Notes: generated by a model not told the origin, from the letters alone. A stretch of 64,000 bases of DNA from Rhodospirillaceae bacterium (GCA_016712715.1 JADJQM010000001.1:2133434-2197433); one strand, 5' to 3'. Shown: positions 1 through 8,059, counted from the first letter of the stretch. Made by a program: numbers and translations.

Positions 1-356
1 GCCGCAAAGAGTTTCGACGCCCGCTCACCGAACCGCGCCATGTCGGCGCCGAGCGGCGCATCCGTCAGCGCTGAAAGCGGCACCAGGGCGCACCGCGCCT
101 CGGTCGCGAGATAGGCGGTGACGATCGGCTGGCCGCAATCGCGCTCCAGGGTGCGCACGTGGCTGAGCTTCAGCTCGTATCGCGGCTCGGCCGCATCCGA
201 GCAGCGCTGCACCTGGGCCTGACCGAGGCCGAGCAGATCAGCGGCGCGCACCGTGCCGCCACTGGCCTCGACGAGTGCGGCCATCGCGGCCTTGAGTGTG
301 CCAGCCGGGCGCGGCTTCAGCAGGGTGCGGTTGGGATTCTTGCGACCGGCGGTCAT
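1..356 (-). CDS. Phage regulatory-type protein, CII-like position (partial)
   Basis: An open frame starts at an ATG at 356 and runs off the left edge, giving at least 118 residues. It begins MTAGRKNPNR and has an Ala/Leu-rich helical stretch (VRAADLLGLGQAQVQRC) that reads like a helix-turn-helix. Its ATG overlaps the TGA of the upstream HTH gene (ATGA at 353-356), so the two are translationally coupled. Second place in the leftward early operon, directly after a Cro-like gene, is where lambdoid elements carry a CII-like activator. That role is inferred from position and a weak HTH-like segment only. I do not recognise a specific family. Confidence 0.55.
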   Translation of the reverse strand, partial: MTAGRKNPNRTLLKPRPAGTLKAAMAALVEASGGTVRAADLLGLGQAQVQRCSDAAEPRYELKLSHVRTLERDCGQPIVTAYLATEARCALVPLSALTDAPLGADMARFGERASKLFA

Positions 357-658
357 TGGGCCATCCGATGTTGGGATTCTGGAGATTCACTTCCCCCTGT
401 CGCCTCGACAGGCTCGGGAGCAGATTTGGTTGTGCCGTTCTCGTTAACCGGCACCGGCGGTTGAAAATCCGCCGGCACGATGGCTTCGAGCTTGCGAAGG
501 GTCGACGCCGTCGGAGACCAGTTCGGATCTTCGAGCTGGCGAATCGTGCTTTCCCGAAGGCCCGCCGTATTGGCGAGCCGCAGAACGCTCCAACCCTGTT
601 GGCGGCGATACGCGCGAATGCGCGATATGGAGAGGTCAATATGCATGGCGGCCATCAT
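353..658 (-). CDS. XRE-family HTH regulator, Cro-like
   Basis: This 101-residue protein has an XRE helix-turn-helix in its first 65 residues (IRAYRRQQGWSVLRLANTAG, then ESTIRQLEDPNWSPTASTLRKLEAI). The tail is Pro/Glu/Ser-rich and probably disordered. Two adjacent ATGs (658, 655) could serve as start; 658 gives the full frame. It is the first gene of the leftward operon and diverges from the S24 repressor gene across a 141-bp operator region, the usual place for Cro. Binding to the TTCGCGAA repeats there is inferred. The next gene overlaps its stop by four bases. Confidence 0.75.
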   Translation of the reverse strand: MMAAMHIDLSISRIRAYRRQQGWSVLRLANTAGLRESTIRQLEDPNWSPTASTLRKLEAIVPADFQPPVPVNENGTTKSAPEPVEATGGSESPESQHRMAQ

Positions 659-799
659 TCGCTAAATTTCGCGAACCAGTCAAGTCCCTCGCGAAATTAT
701 GTTGTCGCGGAAATCCGCGACCACGGGGACAATCCGCGCCTAGAGCCGATTTTTCCGCGATCTCCGGGACTAAAACCGGCGAATGAGCGAGTAGGGACG
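659..799. promoter_or_regulatory. Divergent operator/promoter region between cro-like and repressor genes
   Basis: This AT-richer stretch contains a perfect palindrome TTCGCGAA at 668-675 and a half-matching TCGCGAAATT at 689-698. It also has a perfect 7-bp inverted repeat TCGCGGA-AA-TCCGCGA at 705-720 and a further CCGCGA-type half site near 735. The TTCGCGAA motif recurs twice at the rightward early promoter (2396-2403 and 2418-2425). Shared sites at both early promoters are what an element repressor needs. The binding protein is inferred, and no convincing -10/-35 pair was fixed here. Confidence 0.6.
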
Positions 800-1492
800 A
801 TGCCCAACAGTAAGAGCGAACAGGTCAACGCCGAGCGGCGTCGACTTGCCTTTCGACGCTTCATGCAGACTCGAAAACTGTCCGTGAATGGCTGGGCGGA
901 ACGAGCCGGCGTCAGCGAGAGCGGGATTCGCTCATTTCTGAAGGCAGAGTCAGAGCCAGGAACCCGCGTGCTTCAGAAGCTCGCGGACGTGGAAAATGTG
1001 ACGGTTGGCGTGCTATTGGGCGAGGAGACGATTCCAACCGACAAGACCCGGGGTGAAAAAGTGCTACCGAAGTTGAGTTCCGCTCGTCGTCTCGACATTC
1101 CCGAGATCGAGATGAAAGCGGGCATGGGGCCAGGCCAACTGCCGGACCAAGTAGAACACCCCAAGGAAATGTGGTCGACGCCCCTGGGCTTCTTTGGCCG
1201 AGGCGCGTCGGATCTCATCATCCATGAAGTCGAGGGCGACAGCATGCTGCCCGTCCTCGAATCAGGAGATCGCGTCGTTGTCCATATTGCCGATCGCATT
1301 CCCTCGCCCGCCGGCATCTTTGCCATCTTCGATGGTCACGGCATCATGGTGAAGCACGTCAGTACCGTGCCGCAATCCAAGCCAATGCGGATCAACGTGC
1401 GGTCAAGCAACACCGTTTATCCGCCCGAAGAATGGCAGGTCGAGGAAGATACAATCGTGGGCCGCGTAAAGGGAGTCATCCGACGGTTTTAG
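800..1492 (+). CDS. S24-family phage repressor (CI/LexA-like)
   Basis: The protein has 230 residues. An N-terminal HTH lies at about 18-62 and a peptidase S24 domain at about 105-228. The domain opens with the typical KAGMGPG stretch; the catalytic Ser is in GDSM (S148) and the general-base Lys is K185 in MVKHVS. Family knowledge says such repressors self-cleave when RecA is activated, relieving repression. The frame is open upstream to 296, but the first 168 codons lie across the divergent HTH gene and operators, so the ATG at 800 (after GTAGGGACG) is chosen. Its stop overlaps the stop of the convergent membrane gene by three bases. Confidence 0.85.
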   Translation: MPNSKSEQVNAERRRLAFRRFMQTRKLSVNGWAERAGVSESGIRSFLKAESEPGTRVLQKLADVENVTVGVLLGEETIPTDKTRGEKVLPKLSSARRLDIPEIEMKAGMGPGQLPDQVEHPKEMWSTPLGFFGRGASDLIIHEVEGDSMLPVLESGDRVVVHIADRIPSPAGIFAIFDGHGIMVKHVSTVPQSKPMRINVRSSNTVYPPEEWQVEEDTIVGRVKGVIRRF

Positions 1493-2295
1493 TCAGCGAG
1501 ATTGATGCTCGTTACCGCCCCGTCGCCGTAAGTGCAGACGAACTTGGACGGCACCATATTCCCCAGGCTGTTCATCATCTCGCACGAGCTGCTGATGACC
1601 CAACCCTTCTCACGCTCCACATACTCGATGCCAGGGAACCAGGGGCAATCGAGCTTGGTCGGATACTTCGCCACCTTCTCTAGGGCCTGGACGCAAGCGG
1701 GATAGACGTCGCTCAACAGGAAGGATTCTTTCTTCTCCTTCTCTGCCAATGCGGCGCGGGCTTCGTCGTTCGCTACCTTCTGCGCCGCCTCTTTCGGCGA
1801 CAGATCCAACCATTGCGCGATCGAAACCTCTTCCAGCACATGGCGCCGCATGAAGCCCGCCTCGCCCACCTTGCCGGAGATCCGCGCCTTCTTGTCGATA
1901 TAGCTGGGAAGCGCCGCATCCCAGGTCGCGTCTTCGACGAGTTCAATTGACAGCACGAGATCCGTTGCCGTGAGCGAATCTCTGACATCGAGTGCGCGGG
2001 CGCCGTTCACCTTGACCACATAAACCTCGCCAGCGAACGACTTGCCGGCGCAGCGCTGGTTATAGATGTCGTCGGGTACTTGCTCCAGGCACAGCTCTCT
2101 ATAACGAGCCAGGTTGAAATCCGCCGGCGCCGGCGCCGGGGCCGCCTGACTGTCGGATGGGGCGACAGTTTGTGCCACTTCCTCGCCATCGGGGCTCTTC
2201 GGAGCCACTGCCCAGCGCGGCCGTAAGAGGCCCACCAGCAACGCCACCAGAGCCAAGAGCATCAACAGTGCCAGAACGACGGCCAGACCTTCCAT
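1489..2295 (-). CDS. Membrane-anchored protein of unknown function (possible prophage cargo)
   Basis: This 268-residue protein has one strong N-terminal membrane segment (about residues 5-25, VVLALLMLLALVALLVGLL). A Pro/Ala-rich linker (about 35-60) and a soluble domain follow. The domain has several Cys (CLEQ, RCAGK, YPACVQ, LDCPW, SSCEM, FVCTY), suggesting disulfides and an extracytoplasmic location. A Lys/Glu-rich helix lies near 170-180. It is transcribed against the repressor and the early operon, as lysogenic-conversion genes often are. I do not recognise the family. Superinfection exclusion is only a guess from orientation and topology. Confidence 0.6.
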   Translation of the reverse strand: MEGLAVVLALLMLLALVALLVGLLRPRWAVAPKSPDGEEVAQTVAPSDSQAAPAPAPADFNLARYRELCLEQVPDDIYNQRCAGKSFAGEVYVVKVNGARALDVRDSLTATDLVLSIELVEDATWDAALPSYIDKKARISGKVGEAGFMRRHVLEEVSIAQWLDLSPKEAAQKVANDEARAALAEKEKKESFLLSDVYPACVQALEKVAKYPTKLDCPWFPGIEYVEREKGWVISSSCEMMNSLGNMVPSKFVCTYGDGAVTSINLAD

Positions 2296-2390
2296 TTACC
2301 CCCCCCGATTCGCAGCGCATTACACGCAAAATTCCAAGTTTTTCATAGTGTAAGCAACTGTGGCGCGGAACGCAGCGGACCCGCTATCGC

Positions 2391-2440
2391 TTTTTTTCGC
2401 GAATACGACTTGACGCGTTCGCGAATTTTAGCGAATACTC
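2391..2440 (+). promoter_or_regulatory. Rightward early promoter with two TTCGCGAA operators
   Basis: A -35-like TTGACG lies at 2410-2415. A -10-like GAATAC at 2433-2438 follows with a 17-bp spacer. Palindromes TTCGCGAA at 2396-2403 and 2418-2425 flank and overlap the promoter; the second lies between the -35 and -10. The same palindrome occurs in the divergent repressor/cro region at 668-675. Occupancy would block RNA polymerase. The promoter reads toward the early operon starting at 2545. The rest of 2296-2544 shows no gene. Confidence 0.55.
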
Positions 2441-2544
2441 GGCGCGTCACAGGCGAACGGCGTTCGCTTCGGGACACCCCCTAAGCCTGGCGGCGGTTTC
2501 TGCGTCCCCTCGTGAAACCGCCGCCCTTTTAGAAAGGTTCGATC

Positions 2545-2934
2545 ATGGCCCGCATTTACGCCGGTGGCGCAGGTCGCATCACGCACCGCCCCACCCCCGC
2601 CGACATCGCCACCCTCGACAACAAGCTGCCCCGCGCCCAGCAGATGGCGCAGGCGATGGTCGGCATCCGCCGCGTCTTCGGTGTTTGTTACGACCGCGAC
2701 CTCATAACGATCGGCTTCACCCGCGCCGAGCTCGACATGATGGGCACCGCGGCGATCGAGCATGCGGCGGTTCTTGCCCCCGATCTCATCGCTAACGATG
2801 ACGAGCGCCAGCACCTTGGCGACGAGGACGTCGCCGCCGCGCTCGATGTGCCGGCCCTCCTGCAGCAGAAGGCGAACGCCGTTCGCCCTGTCGCTCATGA
2901 TCGCGGCACCCACGGTCGCAACATGGGGGCCTGA
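2545..2934 (+). CDS. Hypothetical early-operon protein
   Basis: This 129-residue protein begins MARIYAGGAGRITHRPTPAD and is followed three bases later by the next gene. It is the first gene behind the TTCGCGAA promoter; an AGAAAGG ribosome site at 2531-2537 precedes its ATG. The middle carries VRIF-type beta/alpha segments (IRRVFGVCYDRDLITIGFTRAEL) without a motif I can name. It is co-directional with and tightly spaced to ParB, clamp and SSB genes, so it probably belongs to the same early programme. Confidence 0.6.
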   Translation: MARIYAGGAGRITHRPTPADIATLDNKLPRAQQMAQAMVGIRRVFGVCYDRDLITIGFTRAELDMMGTAAIEHAAVLAPDLIANDDERQHLGDEDVAAALDVPALLQQKANAVRPVAHDRGTHGRNMGA

Positions 2935-2937
2935 CCC

Positions 2938-3144
2938 ATGACTGCCGCCATCCTCCCCTTCCCCATCGCTTCGCGCCGGCAGTCGAAAGACGCGCCCACC
3001 GCAGAGGCCCCCGCTCTGCCCCGCGTCATCCTGAACGGCCGGATCTACACCGTGATCCGCAACCTTGCTGACCGGGCGGTGGTGGAAGGGGTGGATGGCT
3101 TCCAGCGCGTCACCAGCCTCGACGGCGCAACCTTCCTGCACTGA
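2938..3144 (+). CDS. Small hypothetical protein
   Basis: This 68-residue protein begins MTAAILPFPIASRRQSKD. Its C-terminal half (RVILNGRIYTVIRNLADRAVVEGVDGFQRV) looks like a small beta-rich fold. It starts four bases after the previous stop and ends 26 bases before the HTH-ParB gene, so it is part of the same operon. No family is recognised. Confidence 0.5.
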   Translation: MTAAILPFPIASRRQSKDAPTAEAPALPRVILNGRIYTVIRNLADRAVVEGVDGFQRVTSLDGATFLH

Positions 3145-3170
3145 CCTCACCCCACATCACGGAGACTCTC

Positions 3171-4977
3171 ATGTCGAAGAAGACGAAGAAGAAGCTCGCG
3201 CTCGCCGATCTTCTGACCGCCCATCTCGAGAAAACCGGCCTCAGCCAGCGGGCCTTTGCCGAGGCCCACAACCTCCCGAAGACGACGGTGCAGCAGATCG
3301 CCGCCGGCACCGTGCAGACCGTCTCGGTCGACAATGCCCGCATCTTGGCGCCGATCCTGGAGCGCTCGATCGCCGAGCTGATCGGCCTGGACGAGAGCGA
3401 GATCGGCAGCGCCAGCGCCGCCGCCGCGAACGGCGATCCCGCCGTCCGCCTCATCCCTCACGGTGCGATCGTCCAGTCGCCCATCAACCCGCGTAAGACC
3501 TTCGACGAGGCCGGCATTGATGAGCTGGCGGAAAGCATCGCCGAAAACGGCGTGATGCAGAATCTTGTGGTGCGTGTCGCCACCCCAGCGCCTACCCCAA
3601 CATCGACCGCAAGGGCGCGCCGATTTACGAGCTTGATCGCTGGTGAGCGCCGGTACCGCGCCGTCGCCAGCTGATCTCGCAGAAAGCGCCTGCCCGACGA
3701 TCGTGCAGTTTCCTGCCGCGTCATCATGGCCGGCGAGAACGAGGGCGCGCCCTGGCCCTGCTGGAGAACCTGCAGCGTATGATCTCGCCCCGCCCGAAGA
3801 GGCCGATGCCTTCCGCATCCTGCACGAGCAATTTGAATGGTCGACGCAGCAGATCGCCGATCGCATCCACAAGTCACAGCGTTTCGTCCAGCAGCGATTG
3901 GCGCTCGCGATGAAACTCTCGCCAGCAGTCAAGGACGCTCTCGCGAAGGGCGAGCTCAAGATCGATCAGGCCCGCGCGCTGACAGCGGCCGACGAGAAGG
4001 AGCAGAAGGGGCTGCTGAAGGACATCAAAACCAATCCTTACGACCTCAACACAGCCGAGGACATCCGCAAGCGCCTGACACGGAACGCCGTCCTTTCGAC
4101 CGGCGCCATCTTCGACCTCAAGAAGTATGACGGGCCCACGCGTGAAGACGACGAAGGCAATCTGTGGCTGCTCGATTCCAAGGCATTCATGAAGCTCCAG
4201 AAGGAGGAGCTGCAGGATCTCAAAGCCGACAAGGAAGCCGAGGGCTGGGCCTTTGTGGAGATTCAGGACGGTGGCTGGTATGCCTCCGACGACTACGAGG
4301 AGACCCGCACCAAGAAAAAGAAGGAAGGCATCGTCGTCATCGCGATGGATTGGCGCGGCAACGTCGAGGTGCAGGAAGGGCTGGTTCCGAGCGCGGAACT
4401 CTTTGAGCCCGGTTCATCGCCACAGGAGCGGCTCGCCGCCTATATCGAGAACGCCCAGGCGGTGGAGGCGGAGAACGCCGAGGAAGACAACGAGACGCCG
4501 GAGGAGCGCAAGGAACGCTGGCGCCTGGAGCGCGAGCAGCAGCAGGCCGAGAACGCGAAAAGGGAAAAGGAGGCCGATGAGCTCAATGAGAAGCTGGAGG
4601 CCTTCCTCGCGACGGACCCGCTGCTGAAGGCGCGGTTCGCCTTGGCGCGCATCTACAGCGATCGGGATCTCGAGAATGGCGCATGGTCCCGGATCTCTGC
4701 ATTGAGCGCCAACGAGCTGTTGGCGGAATTTACCGAAATGGCATTCCGCAGCGAGTACGACCAGGATTCGGAAGGGGCTCTGATCCTGCCCTACAACCAT
4801 GCCACCGAGGCCGAGATTGCCATTGTCGACGCGGCCGGGCTCGACCATCCCGACTGGTTCAAGCCGCAGCCGGAACGCGAGAGCGCGGAAGACGACGAGG
4901 ACAACGAGGACGAGGACTCTGCCGGCGACGAAGACGGCGAGAGCGATGACGCCGACGAAACCGAGGAGGCGGCATGA
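3171..4977 (+). pseudogene. HTH-ParB-like nuclease-domain protein, broken by an indel cluster
   Basis: The reading starts at ATG 3171 with a Lys-rich N-terminus, an XRE-like HTH (about residues 15-65) and then a ParB N-terminal domain (SPINPRKTFDEAGIDELAESI...NGVMQNLVVR). The conserved IAGERRYRA box is present but needs compensating shifts. Further shifts are needed for RLPDDRAVSCRVIMAGENE and LALLENLQR. From 3790 the frame is open to 4977 (EEADAFRILHEQFEWSTQQIADRI, then a Glu/Asp-rich tail). I count at least five indels between about 3587 and 3781, with protein similarity kept in between. ParB-like proteins bind or process DNA and often assist phage replication. The breaks may be sequencing errors or fresh decay. 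The stop overlaps the next ATG. Confidence 0.75.
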
Positions 4978-5219
4978 CCTGCCGCCGCGCCGTCCGCCGG
5001 CCCAGCCGCGTACCGCGTGGCGAGCTGGTTGCCTTCGAAGAGCAGGATGCGCGCAAGCTGGACGCGCGCATCGCTGCCCTCACCATCAACATCGCGCGCC
5101 TCCGAGCTGCCGGCGATAGCGAAGCGGCCGAGCCCTTGGCTGAAGAGGCATGTCGCCTTCGTGCCAAGGCCTCAGACCTTCGCCTGGGTCTCCGGCAGCG
5201 CCGAGGGGAGAAAGGCTGA
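4974..5219 (+). CDS. Small helical protein
   Basis: This 81-residue protein overlaps the ParB-like stop by ATGA. It has an Arg-rich start (MTCRRAVRRPSRVPRGE) and a long Ala/Leu/Glu helix (about 20-75) likely to form a coiled coil. The spacing to the next gene is one base. It is a conserved-looking operon member of unknown role. Confidence 0.55.
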   Translation: MTCRRAVRRPSRVPRGELVAFEEQDARKLDARIAALTINIARLRAAGDSEAAEPLAEEACRLRAKASDLRLGLRQRRGEKG

Positions 5220-5220
5220 T

Positions 5221-5709
5221 ATGAGCAGCATCGACATATGGGGCCGCAACAACCCGGAGAAAGCGGCAGAGCGGCTCGAGGAACAAACCCGAGGAGGCAA
5301 GGCACCTGCCTATACCGACGTCCACGCCAATGTGGATCTGCCGCACGGTGTCTTCGCAGCTCGCGTTCGCCGTGAGGCGCGCGGCCATGCGCATCTTGGC
5401 TGGGGCCTGCCCGCCATCCCTCCCCATCTGGAGCGGCCGCTCGCCGCGCTGATTGCCGAGTTTCCGATCGCCACCGAATTCCAGCCCTATCTGGAGCGCG
5501 GTATCGCCAGCCTCCAGGACCAATGCGCCACCGAACGCGCGATCGAAGAGTATTTCGACCTCTTCGCCCTGCGCATCCGCGACCACGTCGCCGGCTTGCG
5601 GCTCAGCGTGACGGATTGGGCGCACTTCGCCGACGAGCTCGGCGATCTCGATCTCTATGACAGCGATTATGACGGCGATGCCGATGAAGAAGAGGAAGAC
5701 AACGAATGA
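5221..5709 (+). CDS. Hypothetical acidic early protein
   Basis: This 162-residue protein begins MSSIDIWGRNNPEKAAERLE. The frame is open back to 5017, but that part overlaps the preceding gene; ATG 5221 directly follows that stop and is the natural start. The tail is strongly acidic (about 145-162, alternating Asp/Glu/Tyr), as in proteins that mimic DNA or bind basic partners. Its TGA overlaps the ATG of the sliding clamp gene, suggesting coupled translation. No family is recognised. Confidence 0.6.
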   Translation: MSSIDIWGRNNPEKAAERLEEQTRGGKAPAYTDVHANVDLPHGVFAARVRREARGHAHLGWGLPAIPPHLERPLAALIAEFPIATEFQPYLERGIASLQDQCATERAIEEYFDLFALRIRDHVAGLRLSVTDWAHFADELGDLDLYDSDYDGDADEEEEDNE

Positions 5710-6848
5710 GCCTGAAATTCACCATTGAACGCGCCGCCCTGCATGGCGCCATGTCCGCCCTGGCGAAGGTCGTGAAAGCCTCGACCACGATCCCCATTCT
5801 GTCGTGCGTCAAGCTCGCCAGCGAGAACGGCCGATTGACCATTTCGGCAACCGATATGGACATCTTCATGACGCTCGCGGTCGACGTAGCGGGGGAAGAT
5901 AGTGGTGCCGCTTGCGTCAGCGCCGCCGACCTCGCCCGCATCGCGGCCGTGAGCCCCGAGGGTAGCCAGATCTCCTTCGCCGCTGCTGAAAACGTCGCCA
6001 ACGTCAAGGTTGGGCGGGCGCGCCACCGCCTGGAGACGCTGCCGGTGGAGGACTTTCCAGCCCTCAAGGCGGCAAAGAACGAATGTCTCTTTGTCATCGC
6101 GGCCAACGATATTATCCGCGCCTTCAACGCCTGCTTTGCCTGTATTTCGACCGAGGAAACCCGATATTACCTCAACGGCATCTACATGCATGCCGATATC
6201 GACAAGGAAAAGGCCCGGCTGCATTTCGTCGCCACGGACGGGCATCGCCTGACGCACCTTATCCAGGAGACCGATGCTGATACGGTCGATAGCTGGTCGA
6301 AGATCGCCCCCGGCATCATCCTCCCCCGAACGGCTGTCGCGCACCTCCAGCGCCTGTTGCCAGCCGATGGCGCGATCGAAGTCACTGCCTCGGCCAGCCT
6401 CATTACTTTCGCCTGGGCCGATCTCACCTTCACGACAAAGCTGATCGACGGCAGCTTTCCCGATTATCGCCGCGTCATCCCGTCTCGCTATGAGCAGAAG
6501 GTGGATCTGCCGATGGCCGAAGCGCGCGGCCTCGTTTCCCGTATCGTCGGCTTCACCGGGCGCGACGAGAAGCGCAAGGATCGCTCGATCCGCATGAGCC
6601 TGGAAGCCGGGAGCCTCACCGTCTCGACCGGCCCCAGCGCCGCCGAGATCGCGAAGGACGAAATCGAGATACAGGGACCAGCTCAACCCGTGCAGCTTGG
6701 CGTCAACGGCGCCTACTTCATCTCCGCCCTGGAGACCGCCGATGGCGACGTCGCGACGCTCTCCTATTCGGATTCAGTATCACCGTACCTGATGACCTAT
6801 CCCGCTGACCCCGGCCTGACGCGCGTGGTCATGCCCCTTCGGATCTGA
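5706..6848 (+). CDS. dnaN: Prophage-borne DNA polymerase III beta sliding clamp
   Basis: The 380-residue length is close to cellular DnaN (about 366-375). Three clamp domains are visible: the N-terminal one begins MSLKFTIERAALHGAMSALA, the middle contains YYLNGIYMH and ATDGHRLTH, and the C-terminal one carries FPDYRRVIPS and ends VVMPLRI, matching the cellular VMPMRL end. The clamp encircles DNA and tethers polymerase and repair proteins. A copy inside an integrated element, between ParB-like and SSB genes, is presumably for element replication and is not the host's only dnaN. The ATG overlaps the preceding stop. Confidence 0.9.
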   Translation: MSLKFTIERAALHGAMSALAKVVKASTTIPILSCVKLASENGRLTISATDMDIFMTLAVDVAGEDSGAACVSAADLARIAAVSPEGSQISFAAAENVANVKVGRARHRLETLPVEDFPALKAAKNECLFVIAANDIIRAFNACFACISTEETRYYLNGIYMHADIDKEKARLHFVATDGHRLTHLIQETDADTVDSWSKIAPGIILPRTAVAHLQRLLPADGAIEVTASASLITFAWADLTFTTKLIDGSFPDYRRVIPSRYEQKVDLPMAEARGLVSRIVGFTGRDEKRKDRSIRMSLEAGSLTVSTGPSAAEIAKDEIEIQGPAQPVQLGVNGAYFISALETADGDVATLSYSDSVSPYLMTYPADPGLTRVVMPLRI

Positions 6849-6858
6849 GGAGGGATCG

Positions 6859-6987
6859 ATGCCCATTTCCCCTATTCGCCGCGCCATCAACCGACGCATT
6901 CCCCTGACCGGCCTGGGCTGGCTGGTTGCTTCCTGCCTGATTCTCGCTGCGATCGTTACCATCAACATCCTTATGGAGTACCGCTGA
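6859..6987 (+). CDS. 42-residue single-pass membrane protein
   Basis: This short frame has a strong ribosome site (AGGAGGG, 6849-6855 region) just before ATG 6859. The peptide has a basic N-terminus (about residues 7-13, RRAINRR) and one membrane segment (about 18-38, GLGWLVASCLILAAIVTINI), predicting an inside-facing N-terminus. Its TGA overlaps the ATG of the next gene (ATGA, 6984-6990 region), so it is embedded in the translation chain of the operon. Function unknown. Confidence 0.55.
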   Translation: MPISPIRRAINRRIPLTGLGWLVASCLILAAIVTINILMEYR

Positions 6988-7610
6988 TGACGCGTCAGCC
7001 GTTGCCTGCCCGGCGACAGTCGCGCACCAGGACATTGACCTGGAAAGACGACAACCTGATTCACGTCTTTGAATTAACCGTTGGCTTCAACGATAGAGGC
7101 GAGGTTCGCGAGATCTTCGCCAACAGCCCAAAAATTCGCAATCAGGTAAAGGCACAGATTGACGACGCACTCGTCGTCTTCAGCCGTGCTCTGCAGTTCG
7201 GTGACTCCATTGCCGAGATCGCCGCGAGCCTCGGCCGCGAAGGCATCGACGCGGATTCCCCGGCGGCGAGCATCTACGGCTTGATGGCCCGCGCCGCCGT
7301 TGAAATCGAGACAGAGGAAGGCCCAACCGTCGCCGTTCCGACGAGCGCCCCTGCGTCAGGCGAAACCACCTCGCCTCTCGCGGGCGCCTATCTCGTGTTG
7401 CAAGCGGCCCACGAGGCTCTGCTCGATATCGTCAATCCGCTTCTCTCGATGGACGAAGCTGATATCGCAGGGATTTACCACGAGAACCAAGCCGTCTACG
7501 ACACCATCAAATCGCTGCAGCGTTCGGTCATCCCCTTGCAGTCAGGGGAAACGATCTCGGATGCCAGCGCCCGCCATGCCTTACGGCTGGCTCAACAAAA
7601 GGAGGCATAG
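6987..7610 (+). CDS. TSCPD-domain-like protein
   Basis: In this 207-residue protein, residues about 17-95 follow the pattern of the TSCPD domain found at the C-terminus of B12-dependent ribonucleotide reductases and in stand-alone phage proteins. That pattern is VGFNDRGEVREIF, a spaced helix with ALVVFSRALQFG, then IAEIAASLGRE and a short SIYGLMARAA helix. The Cys residues of the canonical domain are absent. The C-terminal half (about 110-207) is helical and unassigned. Its place between clamp and SSB genes suggests a DNA-metabolism accessory role, which is inference. Confidence 0.6.
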   Translation: MTRQPLPARRQSRTRTLTWKDDNLIHVFELTVGFNDRGEVREIFANSPKIRNQVKAQIDDALVVFSRALQFGDSIAEIAASLGREGIDADSPAASIYGLMARAAVEIETEEGPTVAVPTSAPASGETTSPLAGAYLVLQAAHEALLDIVNPLLSMDEADIAGIYHENQAVYDTIKSLQRSVIPLQSGETISDASARHALRLAQQKEA

Positions 7611-7612
7611 AT

Positions 7613-8059
7613 ATGGCCGGCAGCGTTAACAAGGTCATCCTCGTCGGCAATCTCGGCCGCGACCCCGAGATCCGCTCGACGCAGGACGGCACAAAGGTCG
7701 CGACCCTTTCCCTCGCTACATCGGAAAGCTGGAAGGACAAGAATACCGGGGACCGCAAGGAAAAGACCGAATGGCACCGCATCGTCATCTTCAATGAGCG
7801 CCTCGTCGAGGTGGCTGAGAAGTGGCTGAAGAAGGGATCGAAAGCCTACATCGAGGGCCAGCTCCAGACCCGCAAATGGACCGATCAGTCCGGCAACGAG
7901 CGCTATGTGACCGAGGTCGTGCTGCAGCGCTTCCGTGGCGAGCTCACCATGCTCGATCGGGTCGAGCGCGACCCCGGCCCTGGCTCCGAAAGCGACTATG
8001 GCGGCAGCGGTAGCGGCGCAAGCGGTCGCGGCGAGCTCGACGACGACATCCCGTTCTAG
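7613..8059 (+). CDS. ssb: Single-stranded DNA-binding protein
   Basis: This 148-residue protein has a full OB fold: VNKVILVGNLGRDPEIRST at the start, then WHRIVIFNERLVEVAEKWLKKGS and YIEGQLQTRKW. It ends in a Gly/Ser linker and the acidic DDDIPF tip that recruits partner proteins. It starts two bases after the previous stop and is the last clear gene of the early operon. It would coat single-stranded DNA during element replication or recombination. Confidence 0.95.
   Translation: MAGSVNKVILVGNLGRDPEIRSTQDGTKVATLSLATSESWKDKNTGDRKEKTEWHRIVIFNERLVEVAEKWLKKGSKAYIEGQLQTRKWTDQSGNERYVTEVVLQRFRGELTMLDRVERDPGPGSESDYGGSGSGASGRGELDDDIPF

Noticed and set aside
296..799. N-terminal extension of the S24 repressor frame
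   Set aside because: It runs through the divergent cro-like gene and the operator palindromes; the HTH starts after ATG 800.
5017..5220. Upstream extension of the acidic early protein
   Set aside because: It overlaps the preceding small gene; ATG 5221 sits one base after that gene's stop.
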